Below are positions 25,762-34,876 of a DNA stretch of 55,701 bases, piece after piece. The position numbers were made by a program, and so were the translations under genes. The DNA lies in the NCBI GenBank assembly GCA_023439545.1, contig JAEXNT010000037.1, forward strand, positions 1 through 55,701, read 5' to 3'. Source of the stretch: Bacillota bacterium (GTDB lineage Bacteria > Bacillota > Clostridia > Acetivibrionales > DTU013). Within the stretch, counting starts at the first letter, position 1; every line of letters begins with the position of its first letter. The notes under the pieces were generated by a model. It saw nothing but the letters and a program-made list of their open reading frames with translations, had not been told where the DNA came from and made no database searches.

Positions 25762-27366
25762 ATGTCAATGCTGAAAGTACTGATAGTAGACGATGAGCCA
25801 TATGTCAGGCAATACCTTTTAGCTGTCATCGACTGGGAGAAATACGGATTTTACATTTGCGGCGAGGCGGAGAACGGGGCTGAAGCGCTTGAAATGATCC
25901 GGCTTTATTCTCCCAACCTGGTGATTACCGACATAAAAATGCCGCAAATCGACGGTTTGGAAATGATAAGAATTGCCGTAAAGGAAATGCAGGTTTCGGC
26001 AAAATTCATCATATTGAGCAGTTACAATGATTTTGAGTATGCAAGAACGGCAATGAAGTATAACGTAATGGATTATATTTTAAAGCCGATAGAAGAGAGC
26101 GAGCTTCTCGACATACTGGAACGTTTCCGGCAGGAAATATACGGAGAACTGGCCAAGGACGCGGAGTTTTACATGAGCGCAAGAACTGTGGCCAACGAAA
26201 CCATACTGAGACTTGTCGAGGGTGAGGTAAATGAAAATGTGCTGGATTATGCCAGGCAGTGGTTAAGTCTGAACGAGGACGACAAAATTTACTATGTGTT
26301 GATCGAGATAGACAATTATGACGAATGGATCCGTAGTCTCAGCGACGAGGAAAGCTTAAGAAGCAGCCAGTTGATCGAGGAAATTATTTTTAATGCCATC
26401 GGCAGGGAAAACGCGCTTAATATCCATAGAGAGTTCGTATACAGATATGGAATGATCGTGGGAAAAAATATACTTTCCAGGTACGATAATAAAATTAAAG
26501 TATTTACAGATAGGCTCTACAAGGGCTTTACAGGCGCCGGAGGCATAAAAGTCACAGTATGCGCAGGCGCTGTGGCAAATAATATTGCCGAAATTAAAAA
26601 ATCATTCAGAACCTGCCACGAAGTTCATAGAAACTCATATTTTTACAGGCAGCAATACAGTATTTTTTATTATGACGAACAGAAAGACATGACATTTTCG
26701 CAGGATATCGGAAATATCGAATGTTTTCATGTATTGCAGGAGGATATTGAAAACGGCAGGCAGGATGCCGTTAAACAGCATGTGGAGGACCTGTTCCTCG
26801 AAATACAGGAGAAGCTTATGGCGCCCAACCTTGTCAAAGCATACATTATCAAATTCGAATTTGACGTTTTTGCCTCGTGCATGAATATCACCCGCTGGCA
26901 GCATGATGTAAACGAATTGTCGGGAAAGATAGCCTTTCCCGATATCAATGAAACCCGTATCCATATTATCAAGAAAAGCCTTCTTGATTTTTGCATCGAG
27001 TGCACCAATTATTTGAAACACTTAAAGGAAAACAAATCAAACGGAATATTGGGTGATATCGAATCGTATATACAAAAGAATTACAAAAGTAATATTTCTT
27101 TAAAAAGCATGGCGGAAGCCTTCTATATCAATCCGGTTTATCTTGGGCAGCTGTTTAAAAAGAAATTCGGGATGTATTTTAACGATTATCTGCACAAGCT
27201 GCGCATTGAAGAAGCAATGAGGCTGTTGAAGATGACCGAATTGAAAATATATGAGATAGCATATATGGTTGGATATACCGACAACACATATTTCGGCAGT
27301 AAATTTGAAAAAATTTCGGGGATGTCTCCCACACAATATAGAAAGTCGGAGCTCACACATGACTGA
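25762..27366 (+). CDS. YesN-type response regulator with AraC DNA-binding domain
   Basis: 534 residues: receiver domain 1-125 with phospho-acceptor Asp57 (VITDIKMP), a central region without clear motifs, and two AraC helix-turn-helix units in the last 100 residues (ISLKSMAEAFYINPVYLGQLFKK and ELKIYEIAYMVGYTDNTYFG). Partner of the upstream kinase. Likely activates the convergent minus-strand transporter and lyase genes. AAAGG precedes the ATG. Confidence 0.93.
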   Translation: MSMLKVLIVDDEPYVRQYLLAVIDWEKYGFYICGEAENGAEALEMIRLYSPNLVITDIKMPQIDGLEMIRIAVKEMQVSAKFIILSSYNDFEYARTAMKYNVMDYILKPIEESELLDILERFRQEIYGELAKDAEFYMSARTVANETILRLVEGEVNENVLDYARQWLSLNEDDKIYYVLIEIDNYDEWIRSLSDEESLRSSQLIEEIIFNAIGRENALNIHREFVYRYGMIVGKNILSRYDNKIKVFTDRLYKGFTGAGGIKVTVCAGAVANNIAEIKKSFRTCHEVHRNSYFYRQQYSIFYYDEQKDMTFSQDIGNIECFHVLQEDIENGRQDAVKQHVEDLFLEIQEKLMAPNLVKAYIIKFEFDVFASCMNITRWQHDVNELSGKIAFPDINETRIHIIKKSLLDFCIECTNYLKHLKENKSNGILGDIESYIQKNYKSNISLKSMAEAFYINPVYLGQLFKKKFGMYFNDYLHKLRIEEAMRLLKMTELKIYEIAYMVGYTDNTYFGSKFEKISGMSPTQYRKSELTHD

Positions 27367-27398
27367 TATGCGAAAACCGACTTTGTCCGTCAAACTTA

Positions 27399-28322
27399 TT
27401 ATCCCTTGATTCCTCCGAGTGTCAGCCCGGATATGAAATACTTCTGGAGCAGCGGATATGCACACAGGATGGGCAGTACTGCAATCACGGTCATAGCCGC
27501 CCTTATGGAGGTTGGAGTCACAACAGCCGATACGTCCATTGACGCAGACATTGATGTCGCTGCATCGCCCGCCGATTCAGACAGCATCCTTGAAGCCATC
27601 AGTATCTTTTGAAGTTCAAATTGCAGCGTACTCAGGCCTTTTGCGCTGGAACAGTACAGCATCGTATCGAACCACGAATTCCACTGTGAAACTGCTATAA
27701 ACAGTACGATGACCGCAAGTACGGGCAGGCTTAGTGGAAAGATAATCGCAAACAGGATTCTGTACTCGCTTGCGCCGTCGATTTTGGCGGCCTCTATCAA
27801 GCCCGCGGGCAGGCCGTCTATATAACTCCTGATAACCATTATATTGTAAGCGCCGATTATAGCCGGAAGAATATATACCAGATAATTATTTATAAGTCCG
27901 AGCGATCTTATCAACATGTAGACAGGTATGATCCCGCCGCTGAAATACATGGTATAAACCAGCAGCTTGGTGAATATTTTCCTCAGCACAAAATCCTTCC
28001 GGCTTAGGGTATAAGCCAGGGACATACAGGAAAACACTCCCAGCACCGACCCGACGACCGCTCTGGATGCCGAAATGAAGGTAGCGTTCAAAATGCTCTT
28101 ATTCTCGGAGAACAATTTTATATAATTATACGGTGAAAACACTCTCGGCCATATATATATGCCGCCGCGCACCGTGTCGATTGCGTCGTTCAGGGAGATT
28201 GCCAGCGTGTTTAAAAACGGGTAAAGCGTTACAATGCATAAAAAAATCATCAAGGCATAATTTATTGTATCGAATATGACGCTTTCCGCTCTTTCACTGA
28301 TAGATATACGAATACGAGCCAT
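27399..28322 (-). CDS. CUT1 sugar ABC transporter permease (YtcP/LplC type)
   Basis: 307 residues, six predicted membrane spans, with the EAA loop EAAKIDGASEYRILFAIIFPLSLPVL that contacts the ATPase. Starts RAESVIFDTINYALM, ends in TLGGIKG typical of the LplC/YtcP group. AAGGAG lies 7 nt before the ATG. Follows the companion permease by 12 nt. Convergent with the response regulator gene, 32 bp apart, with no clear terminator between them. Confidence 0.92.
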   Translation of the reverse strand: MARIRISISERAESVIFDTINYALMIFLCIVTLYPFLNTLAISLNDAIDTVRGGIYIWPRVFSPYNYIKLFSENKSILNATFISASRAVVGSVLGVFSCMSLAYTLSRKDFVLRKIFTKLLVYTMYFSGGIIPVYMLIRSLGLINNYLVYILPAIIGAYNIMVIRSYIDGLPAGLIEAAKIDGASEYRILFAIIFPLSLPVLAVIVLFIAVSQWNSWFDTMLYCSSAKGLSTLQFELQKILMASRMLSESAGDAATSMSASMDVSAVVTPTSIRAAMTVIAVLPILCAYPLLQKYFISGLTLGGIKG

Positions 28323-28334
28323 ACCATCTCTCCT

Positions 28335-29300
28335 TTAGAAAATGCCTTCCCCGTCGACCCTTTTTGATACTCTGTTGGCAATCGTTATCAGTATGAACGA
28401 TACAACCGAGTTGAATATTCCTATTGCAGTACCGTAGGAAAAACGGAAGTATTTCATTGCATAATTGTAAACATAGATCTCCAGGGTGCGCGCAACCTCG
28501 TCCACAGAGGAATTCCCGAGCAGATATACCTGTTCGAACCCCGAATACAGTATCCACCCGATATTCAGTACAAGCAGTATTTTAATTGTCGGAGCTATGG
28601 ACGGAATCGTAATGTGGAAAATCCTTTTGAGTCTTCCTGCGCCGTCTATTGCGGCGGATTCATAAAGACAGGGGTCTATACCGGCCATGGCCGACAGATA
28701 TATGATCGCTCCCCAGCCGACGTCCTTCCATACGTTTGATATGGCGATTATCAGCCAGAAGTATTCCTTCATTCCCATAAACGGAACGGCTTCCTTAACG
28801 AGCCCAAGGTTTACAAGAACCGTATTCACTATGCCGCCGTCAGGTGAAAGCGACATGAATACTATGTTGGCGGCTACGACCCAGGATATGAAATGAGGCA
28901 AATATGAAATTGTTTGAACGGTTCTCTTGAAAACCTTCAGCTTTATTTCATTCAACAGCACTGCCAGAGTTATTGCCGCAACAAAGCCGAATATCAGCTT
29001 CAGACTGCTGATTCCAAGGGTATTGCGAATAGCCAGATAGAAGTATGAGTCGCTGAAAAGCTCCTTAAAGTTTTTAAGTCCGGCCCACGGAGCATTCAGT
29101 ATGGTATACACACCGGGTTTATACTCCTTGAATGCCATCAGCCATCCCCAAAGGGGGACGTAGCAAAATGTGATAACAAGGATCATAAAAGGCAGCGACA
29201 ACACAACAAGCTCTTTTTGCTCTATCAGCTTCCGCAGCAATGTACCCTTACTGAGAGGTGCAAGATTTGCTTTTTTGTTTGATTTGACTATTTGCTGCAT
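28335..29300 (-). CDS. CUT1 sugar ABC transporter permease (LplB type)
   Basis: About 321 residues with six spans and the EAA loop ESAAIDGAGRLKRIFHITIPSIAPTI. The ATG at 29298-29300 is preferred because AGGAGG lies 6 nt upstream; the frame is open for 19 codons further but without a ribosome binding site. Middle gene between the binding protein and the second permease. No ATPase gene is present; such systems usually borrow an MsmK/UgpC-type ATPase. Confidence 0.92.
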   Translation of the reverse strand: MQQIVKSNKKANLAPLSKGTLLRKLIEQKELVVLSLPFMILVITFCYVPLWGWLMAFKEYKPGVYTILNAPWAGLKNFKELFSDSYFYLAIRNTLGISSLKLIFGFVAAITLAVLLNEIKLKVFKRTVQTISYLPHFISWVVAANIVFMSLSPDGGIVNTVLVNLGLVKEAVPFMGMKEYFWLIIAISNVWKDVGWGAIIYLSAMAGIDPCLYESAAIDGAGRLKRIFHITIPSIAPTIKILLVLNIGWILYSGFEQVYLLGNSSVDEVARTLEIYVYNYAMKYFRFSYGTAIGIFNSVVSFILITIANRVSKRVDGEGIF

Positions 29301-29406
29301 AATCATCCTCCTGCCCGATGGATCGGTACTTATGCGGAGTAAGCAGGAGAGACGCATATCTCCCGCTTACTCCGCCTTTATCCTTTAAGTCCCGTTTTTA
29401 CACGCT

Positions 29407-31134
29407 TTAGTTTTTGTAATATACGGATCCATCCTTGGCCATCTGGCTGATTGCATCTTCATATGCCTTCAGGTCAAGTTTTGCTAGCTTGCCCTGGTAT
29501 TCATTCCACAGATTGTTAAAATTATCCTGGGTTTTAGCCATGATTATCTTTGGAATGTACTGAGTCGATGTCTCAAGCGCCTTCTCTATTGCTATCTTGC
29601 CCGGATGATCGGACTGCAGCTTGGAGCGCAGCGACCAGCCTACCTCGTACGTGGCGGGATAGTTGGGAGCAAAGAGATCATTAAACGTCTTGATGCTGTA
29701 TGCATTCAGTATTTCCTTTTCGTCAGGCCTGTATTTAAGCCGAATGTACTCGTCAGTGTTTTTGGGATTGACCCAGCTGCCGTCCGAAAGCTTGCCAAAA
29801 TCATTGGCAAGGCCTTCTCTTACAGGCAGGTACTGGAATATGCCTATACCCTGTTTGTTGTTGTACTCCGGACTATTGAAGTTAGCCCACTGTTCATCCG
29901 TTTTAGCCAATTTTCCGTCTTTTACAATGTAATCTACATTTTCGACACCCCAGTAATACAGCTTTGTGGCGTCTTCTGCACACGTCCAGTCGAGGAACTG
30001 CATTATCCCGTCAGGATCCTTTGCTTTTATACTGATAGCTATACCGTTCGATGTAGCGAAGGACAACGGACCCTGATACCTCTCCTGTGTGACGTTGTCA
30101 AATACGATCGGTAAGGCAACCGGCACCTTGTCGTACATCTTCTGTTGATCTACAGCAATCAGAGCGTTGTTAATGGACCATCTCTGGTCGAAGAAACCGA
30201 CAAAACGGCCGGCGCTGATCTTTGCATTATACTGTTCGGTCGTCTGCATGAAGATTTCCTTGTCGAGAAGGCCTTCCTTCCAGAACTCGTTCATGAACTT
30301 CAGGTATTCCAGATTGAAATCCTGGGTCAAAACTACCTTAGCCTGGAAAGTATTCGGATCGATGACCGTTACGCCGTCATTCGGGCTTCCGGAAAGGTAC
30401 CTGGGGCAGCCGTACTGAAGCGAAGATATTCTGCTGCCCTCTGTTGTAAGTGAGAAGCCTATATTGGCAACGCCGTTGGTCTCGGGATTCTTCTTGACAT
30501 AATCCCTTATTGCCTGCTTGTACTGGCTTAATGTCTTTATTTTGGGCCAACCCTGCTGTTCGAGCGCGTCCCTGGTCAGATAGAAGCCTGCTGCGGGATA
30601 AAGATTATCGACAGAAGCTCTCAGCGTTCCTATAAAGTAAATATTGCCGTCTTTCTGCTTCAAAAGATTCAATTCAGACGGGCGGTATGATTTTTTTATG
30701 TTCGTTCCATATTTGTCGATCAAATCATTCAACGGAACAAGCGCCTGTGCTGCCTGGAATTCACCCATTGCTTCGCCGCCCCAGATCAGATCCGGGTAAT
30801 CGCCCGAAGCGATCATGACGCCTGCTTTTTGCCTTGTGTCGGAACCGACCGGACGGTCTACGATCAGTTTTACTCCCGATAATTCGGTAATTTTCTTGCC
30901 GACAGGAGTATCCCAATCATCACCGCTTATCAGGGCCGGACCGTTTACAAATGCGGTGTAGGTTTTGATTTCTTTCGGTTTCTCGGCAGTAGAAGCCGTG
31001 CTTGCGACTGTTGGATTGGTGTCGGTAGTTACTGTTTTTTCACTTGCCGTATCCCTTGATTGCTGACAGCCTACGAACATCGTAAATAACAATACAACTG
31101 CAATTACGAGAGTTAAAATGCGGCTCGCTTTCAT
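29407..31134 (-). CDS. Extracellular sugar-binding lipoprotein (LipO/LplA type)
   Basis: 575 residues. The lipoprotein signal MKASRILTLVIAVVLLFTM is followed by FVGC with Cys23 lipidated and a Thr/Ser-rich spacer. The large size and motifs such as SGDYPDLIW, LVPLNDLIDKYG and DPDGIMQFLDW fit the LplA branch of CUT1 binding proteins, which take oligosaccharides. The AAGGAGG ribosome binding site is strong. The upstream 130 bp carries TATAAT on the minus strand but no good -35, consistent with activation by the AraC-type regulator. Confidence 0.92.
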   Translation of the reverse strand: MKASRILTLVIAVVLLFTMFVGCQQSRDTASEKTVTTDTNPTVASTASTAEKPKEIKTYTAFVNGPALISGDDWDTPVGKKITELSGVKLIVDRPVGSDTRQKAGVMIASGDYPDLIWGGEAMGEFQAAQALVPLNDLIDKYGTNIKKSYRPSELNLLKQKDGNIYFIGTLRASVDNLYPAAGFYLTRDALEQQGWPKIKTLSQYKQAIRDYVKKNPETNGVANIGFSLTTEGSRISSLQYGCPRYLSGSPNDGVTVIDPNTFQAKVVLTQDFNLEYLKFMNEFWKEGLLDKEIFMQTTEQYNAKISAGRFVGFFDQRWSINNALIAVDQQKMYDKVPVALPIVFDNVTQERYQGPLSFATSNGIAISIKAKDPDGIMQFLDWTCAEDATKLYYWGVENVDYIVKDGKLAKTDEQWANFNSPEYNNKQGIGIFQYLPVREGLANDFGKLSDGSWVNPKNTDEYIRLKYRPDEKEILNAYSIKTFNDLFAPNYPATYEVGWSLRSKLQSDHPGKIAIEKALETSTQYIPKIIMAKTQDNFNNLWNEYQGKLAKLDLKAYEDAISQMAKDGSVYYKN

Positions 31135-31270
31135 AAATTATCCTCCTTTTTGTCATGTATAAGGGTCTCTCCGGAAAAAACTCTGATACTTCTGACAAAT
31201 TAATTATATTAATTGGCGACAAATGATAAAACAGTAAAAACTTTAGTTTTTATATAAATAAGTAAAGTTG

Positions 31271-33247
31271 TTAGCAGTTCACATGCAAAGTGCCGATCTC
31301 CTGATCCTTCACAAACAGCCTGTCGTCTATCAGAGCAGAGTTTGTAAAAGGCGTGGGTCCGATACTGAAGCAGTGAATGCCGTTTATGGTCAGATTCTTG
31401 CAATTGTTAATGGCAGTCGCGTTAGGATGTTGAATCTCGATGGCCTGTACTCTGTATTGGAACAGATTGGCGATTTCGAGATCCCGGCAGTCCTCGATGC
31501 GAAGGGATGAAGCATACTCGCTGCCAAGGTTCTCCTCAGTCTGCAAAGCGACAATTTTCCAGTTGGAAACATTCTCGAGCACAACTTCGACATCAAGATG
31601 GTGTTCGACTGAAATCATCCAGATCTGGCCGGGAGCCGAGGTATTACTGATATGGAAGCCATCCCTCGTCCATACGTCGGGCATCCATATGTTCTTGAAA
31701 ACACCGGCGCCACCGTCGTGGATATATACGCCGTAATAGCGGTCACGGCCTTTACTGACACCGCCGTGGCCGCCGAAGTCGAAAAGGCAGTCTTCCATAA
31801 TTGAGGATGGATCGCCCATCCATTCCACCTGGATAACTCCCCTGTTTTTACCGCCGTCGAAGCAGATGCCCGAAATATGGTTCAAGCCGCCCTCCGGTAT
31901 CTTGAACATTGCGGCCGGCATTTTTTCGTTATCATAACCCGGGGTGTGATCCTTCATACAAAGTCTGGTCATGCTGCAATGCAGCCCCAGAATAGCGGTG
32001 TCCTGCTTCAGCTCAAGCCCGGACGAGATCATATATCTACCCTGGGGCAGGTATATTGCCCTATGCTGTGCAATAGCCAGTTCAAATGCAGGCGTATCAT
32101 CGGTCACTCCATCGCCTTTGGCGCCCAGATCTCTGATATTGACCCAATCCGTCACGCAAGGCATGGGTACATAGTCGGGATCGGAGGGAGCAGGCAGGTC
32201 TTTTTCAGGTTGAATGCCATAGCGTAGATCGAAGCGTCGGTTGATGTCCTCATTATCCACGTCGATACGCAGGCCTAAATCGATGTTAACGCTGTAGCAT
32301 TCCGTTTCCGGCTCGATGTGGGGGACTCCGATGTGATGGTTATACTGATACCCAAAGGATTCGAGGAACCGCGGCACATTCCTGCAGAATATTTTGTTCG
32401 CATGCAGCCAGTTCTGGGGATAACGCACCATATTCATACTGATACCGGCTTCCGACAGGTTCTCCAGGCGGCAATCCTGCATGTACAGGCGTTCGAATTC
32501 CTCTATATAGTGGTTGTCGCGCTCCTTATTCGGTACGTACACACCGTAGGGGGCGTTGGAGAGCGTGTTACGAAGCATTGTCATGCCTGCGCGATAGGTC
32601 GAAATGCAGGCCCTGGATTGGCCTGAGAAAACGCTGTCTCCCAGATAGAACGGCCAATAGGGGACGGTTTCGCCCGTAAGAATGCCGTACTGTCCGCCAA
32701 AGAAGCGGCAGCGTTCAATTTCATTGCCTATCATCTCTACAGCTGCACGGTTGTCTTCCATATAGAAATCGACATCTTCGATGGAACAAAGCTGCGCCAC
32801 CCTGAAACGGCAGGCAACCAGTCCGGGGTTCCCTCTGCCCAGTTTGAAGTCTATATTACGGATACCGCTGAAGAAAGTAGTATTCTGCGCATCCCGCAGC
32901 TCTTCTCCAGGGCCGGGTTTGTTCACGCGGAAGTGGAAGATGTATTTGGAATCCGGTCCCTGAAAGCCCGGGGTATTGTCTGCCACAGTGAATACCGGAC
33001 GTTTGTCTCCGAAACCGATAAGGCGGATGCCTCGCCACAATTGAACAGTCCCCGCAAAACGATAAATGCCTTCCGGTATGAAAATAATTCCATTCTGCGC
33101 CTCTGCCTCCAGCTTGTCTATTGCCGTTTGAAGGGCGTAGGTGTTATCGCCATTGCCACCGGGATCGGCGCCGAACTCCTGAGGGGTGAAAACACAGGCC
33201 ATAGGATCATTCGGCCTGACAGAAAAAATTGATTTGCCGTATTGCAT
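31271..33247 (-). CDS. Double pectate-lyase-3-like beta-helix protein
   Basis: About 658 residues with two related beta-helix domains. Each opens with the same motif: FGADPGGNGDNTYALQTAID near residue 25 and LGAKGDGVTDDTPAFELAI near 375, followed by IPEGIYR and LPQGRYM. This is the Pectate_lyase_3 fold (PF12708) used by rhamnogalacturonases, GH55 glucanases and phage depolymerases. No signal peptide is visible, so cytoplasmic action on imported oligosaccharide is likely. The ATG at 33245-33247 has GAAGGG upstream; the 23 codons before it are unsupported. First gene of a minus-strand cluster with the transporter. Catalytic residues and substrate cannot be assigned. Confidence 0.82.
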   Translation of the reverse strand: MQYGKSIFSVRPNDPMACVFTPQEFGADPGGNGDNTYALQTAIDKLEAEAQNGIIFIPEGIYRFAGTVQLWRGIRLIGFGDKRPVFTVADNTPGFQGPDSKYIFHFRVNKPGPGEELRDAQNTTFFSGIRNIDFKLGRGNPGLVACRFRVAQLCSIEDVDFYMEDNRAAVEMIGNEIERCRFFGGQYGILTGETVPYWPFYLGDSVFSGQSRACISTYRAGMTMLRNTLSNAPYGVYVPNKERDNHYIEEFERLYMQDCRLENLSEAGISMNMVRYPQNWLHANKIFCRNVPRFLESFGYQYNHHIGVPHIEPETECYSVNIDLGLRIDVDNEDINRRFDLRYGIQPEKDLPAPSDPDYVPMPCVTDWVNIRDLGAKGDGVTDDTPAFELAIAQHRAIYLPQGRYMISSGLELKQDTAILGLHCSMTRLCMKDHTPGYDNEKMPAAMFKIPEGGLNHISGICFDGGKNRGVIQVEWMGDPSSIMEDCLFDFGGHGGVSKGRDRYYGVYIHDGGAGVFKNIWMPDVWTRDGFHISNTSAPGQIWMISVEHHLDVEVVLENVSNWKIVALQTEENLGSEYASSLRIEDCRDLEIANLFQYRVQAIEIQHPNATAINNCKNLTINGIHCFSIGPTPFTNSALIDDRLFVKDQEIGTLHVNC

Positions 33248-33378
33248 AGTGATCGTCCCTTCTTCCATTGAACTTGATTTTTGATAAATAGTATCACTCA
33301 ATAATGTGATAGGCAATCAACAAACTAAAGTATTTCACTAAGTATATTTAATAAAATTTCATAAATTATATATGACAA

Positions 33379-33408
33379 TTGACAATAGCCAAATAACAAT
33401 GATAATAT
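33379..33408 (+). promoter_or_regulatory. Promoter of codBA
   Basis: A perfect TTGACA (33379-33384), then a -10 at TAATAT (33403-33408, 18-bp spacer) or GATAAT two bases earlier. Transcription would begin just ahead of the PyrR-type attenuator. Confidence 0.75.
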
Positions 33409-33430
33409 TCTATTTGATAAAAAAATCTTT

Positions 33431-33519
33431 AATCTCGGTACAGAGATACCGACAAGATTGCATACAACGCGCGTCAATGCAGACGTTTTAAATCTTGCGG
33501 ATTTTTGCAGGATTTTTTT
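33431..33519 (+). promoter_or_regulatory. PyrR-type transcription attenuator in the codBA leader
   Basis: Binding-loop hairpin: lower stem AATCT (33431-33435)/AGATT (33555 minus 100, i.e. 33455-33459), internal bulge C versus GACA, upper stem GGTA/TACC, and hexaloop CAGAGA (33441-33446), which matches the PyrR loop consensus CNGNGA. Antiterminator: CCG plus CAAGATT (33449-33459, one bulged A) pairs with AATCTTGCGG (33491-33500). Terminator: AATCTTGC (33491-33498)/GCAGGATT (33507-33514) followed by TTTTT. The three structures exclude one another as in Bacillus pyr leaders: UMP-bound PyrR would stabilise the binding loop and permit termination. Consensus and mechanism are established for pyr genes; use here is inferred. 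Confidence 0.75.
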
Positions 33520-33610
33520 ATTACCCTGAATAGTCTCAAACGGTATATGGAGCGTGCAGACTGCTTGCACTTCTTAATATATAAAATATTTTCGGAAAAG
33601 GGGTAATATT

Positions 33611-34876
33611 ATGGCAAAGGAAATCAACCAACACATTGATGCGGACTATTCTCTGGAAAATGTGCCTTCCAGTGCCCGCAAAGGCTTTTGGCCCATGTTT
33701 TTCATCATGCTCGGTTTCACATTTTTTTCCGCCAGCATGAGCGTGGGTGCGAAGCTTGGCAACGGTCTTGACCTGACCGGTTTCGTCTGGGCGATACTGA
33801 TCGGCGGCTGTATTCTGGCCGCATATACCGGTGTACTTGCCTATATCGGGAGTTCAACGGGCCTAAGTCTTGATCTGCTTGCACAACGTTCCTTCGGAAA
33901 AATAGGTTCATACCTTCCTTCCGCACTCATCAGCTTTACACAAATCGGATGGTTCGGCGTCGGCGTGGCAATGTTCGCAATCCCTGCATCGGAGCTGCTT
34001 GGAATCAGCCCGATCATCCTTGTTATAATAGCGGGTGTCTGCATGACTTCCTCTGCCTATTTCGGGATCAAGGGACTTGAAATCGTCAGTTATATTGCAG
34101 TCCCTCTTGTCGCAGCCCTCGGTATATATTCGATGGTTACGGCAACTGCAGCCGGCGGCGGGCTTTCTGCCATATTTGCAAAAAGCTCCGGATCTATAAC
34201 GGTAATGGCCGGGGTCGGTATGGTCATCGGCTCATTCGTCAGCGGGGGTACAGCCACACCCAACTTTGTCCGCTTTGCAAAAAGTAATAAGTCCGCCATT
34301 ATCACAACGATAATCGCCTTCTTTCTCGGAAATACTCTCATGTTCGCTTTCGGCGCCGTCGGAGGAGCTTTTACAGGAAAAGATGATATTTTCTATGTCA
34401 TGATTGCCCAGGGTCTTGCCATACCTGCCCTCATCGTACTCGGCGCAAACATATGGACTACCAACGACAATGCTCTGTACACATCAGGACTCGGCCTCTC
34501 GAATATCACAAAGCTCCGCAAGCGTCCGATGGTCCTGATAGCAGGTTTTGTGGGAACAGTCGCCGCTATCTGGCTGTATAACAACTTTGTAAGCTGGCTG
34601 GCCTTCCTCAATGCAACACTGCCTCCGATCGGAGCGATCATCGCACTCGATTTCTTCCTGCATAAGGCAAATTACAAGGCAGGCTCCACTGTAAACCGGA
34701 AGTTCAATTTCGGAGCAATCATAGGCGTAATACTCGGCGCACTTGCGGGTAACTTCGCACATTTCGGCATTGCCGCCATAAACGCTATGGTAATTGCGTG
34801 TATATGCTATATTGCTGCCGAGCTCTTTCAGAGAAAGGCTGACCAAAATATAGAAGGTGACACGAATGTTAATTAA
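33611..34876 (+). CDS. codB: Cytosine permease (NCS1 family)
   Basis: 421 residues, about twelve membrane spans. NCS1 signatures: NVPSSARKGFWPMFFIMLGFTFFSASMSVGA at the N-terminus and ANIWTTNDNALYTSGLGLSN in the middle, the latter typical of CodB. Imports cytosine by cation symport. GGGG lies 6 nt before the ATG. It overlaps the deaminase gene by 11 nt, so the two are translated together. Expression should fall when UMP is plentiful, through the leader attenuator. Confidence 0.94.
   Translation: MAKEINQHIDADYSLENVPSSARKGFWPMFFIMLGFTFFSASMSVGAKLGNGLDLTGFVWAILIGGCILAAYTGVLAYIGSSTGLSLDLLAQRSFGKIGSYLPSALISFTQIGWFGVGVAMFAIPASELLGISPIILVIIAGVCMTSSAYFGIKGLEIVSYIAVPLVAALGIYSMVTATAAGGGLSAIFAKSSGSITVMAGVGMVIGSFVSGGTATPNFVRFAKSNKSAIITTIIAFFLGNTLMFAFGAVGGAFTGKDDIFYVMIAQGLAIPALIVLGANIWTTNDNALYTSGLGLSNITKLRKRPMVLIAGFVGTVAAIWLYNNFVSWLAFLNATLPPIGAIIALDFFLHKANYKAGSTVNRKFNFGAIIGVILGALAGNFAHFGIAAINAMVIACICYIAAELFQRKADQNIEGDTNVN

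Noticed and set aside
33431..33519. Purine or guanidine riboswitch upstream of codB
   Set aside because: Conserved cores of those classes are absent, while the CNGNGA hexaloop with antiterminator and terminator fits a PyrR element.
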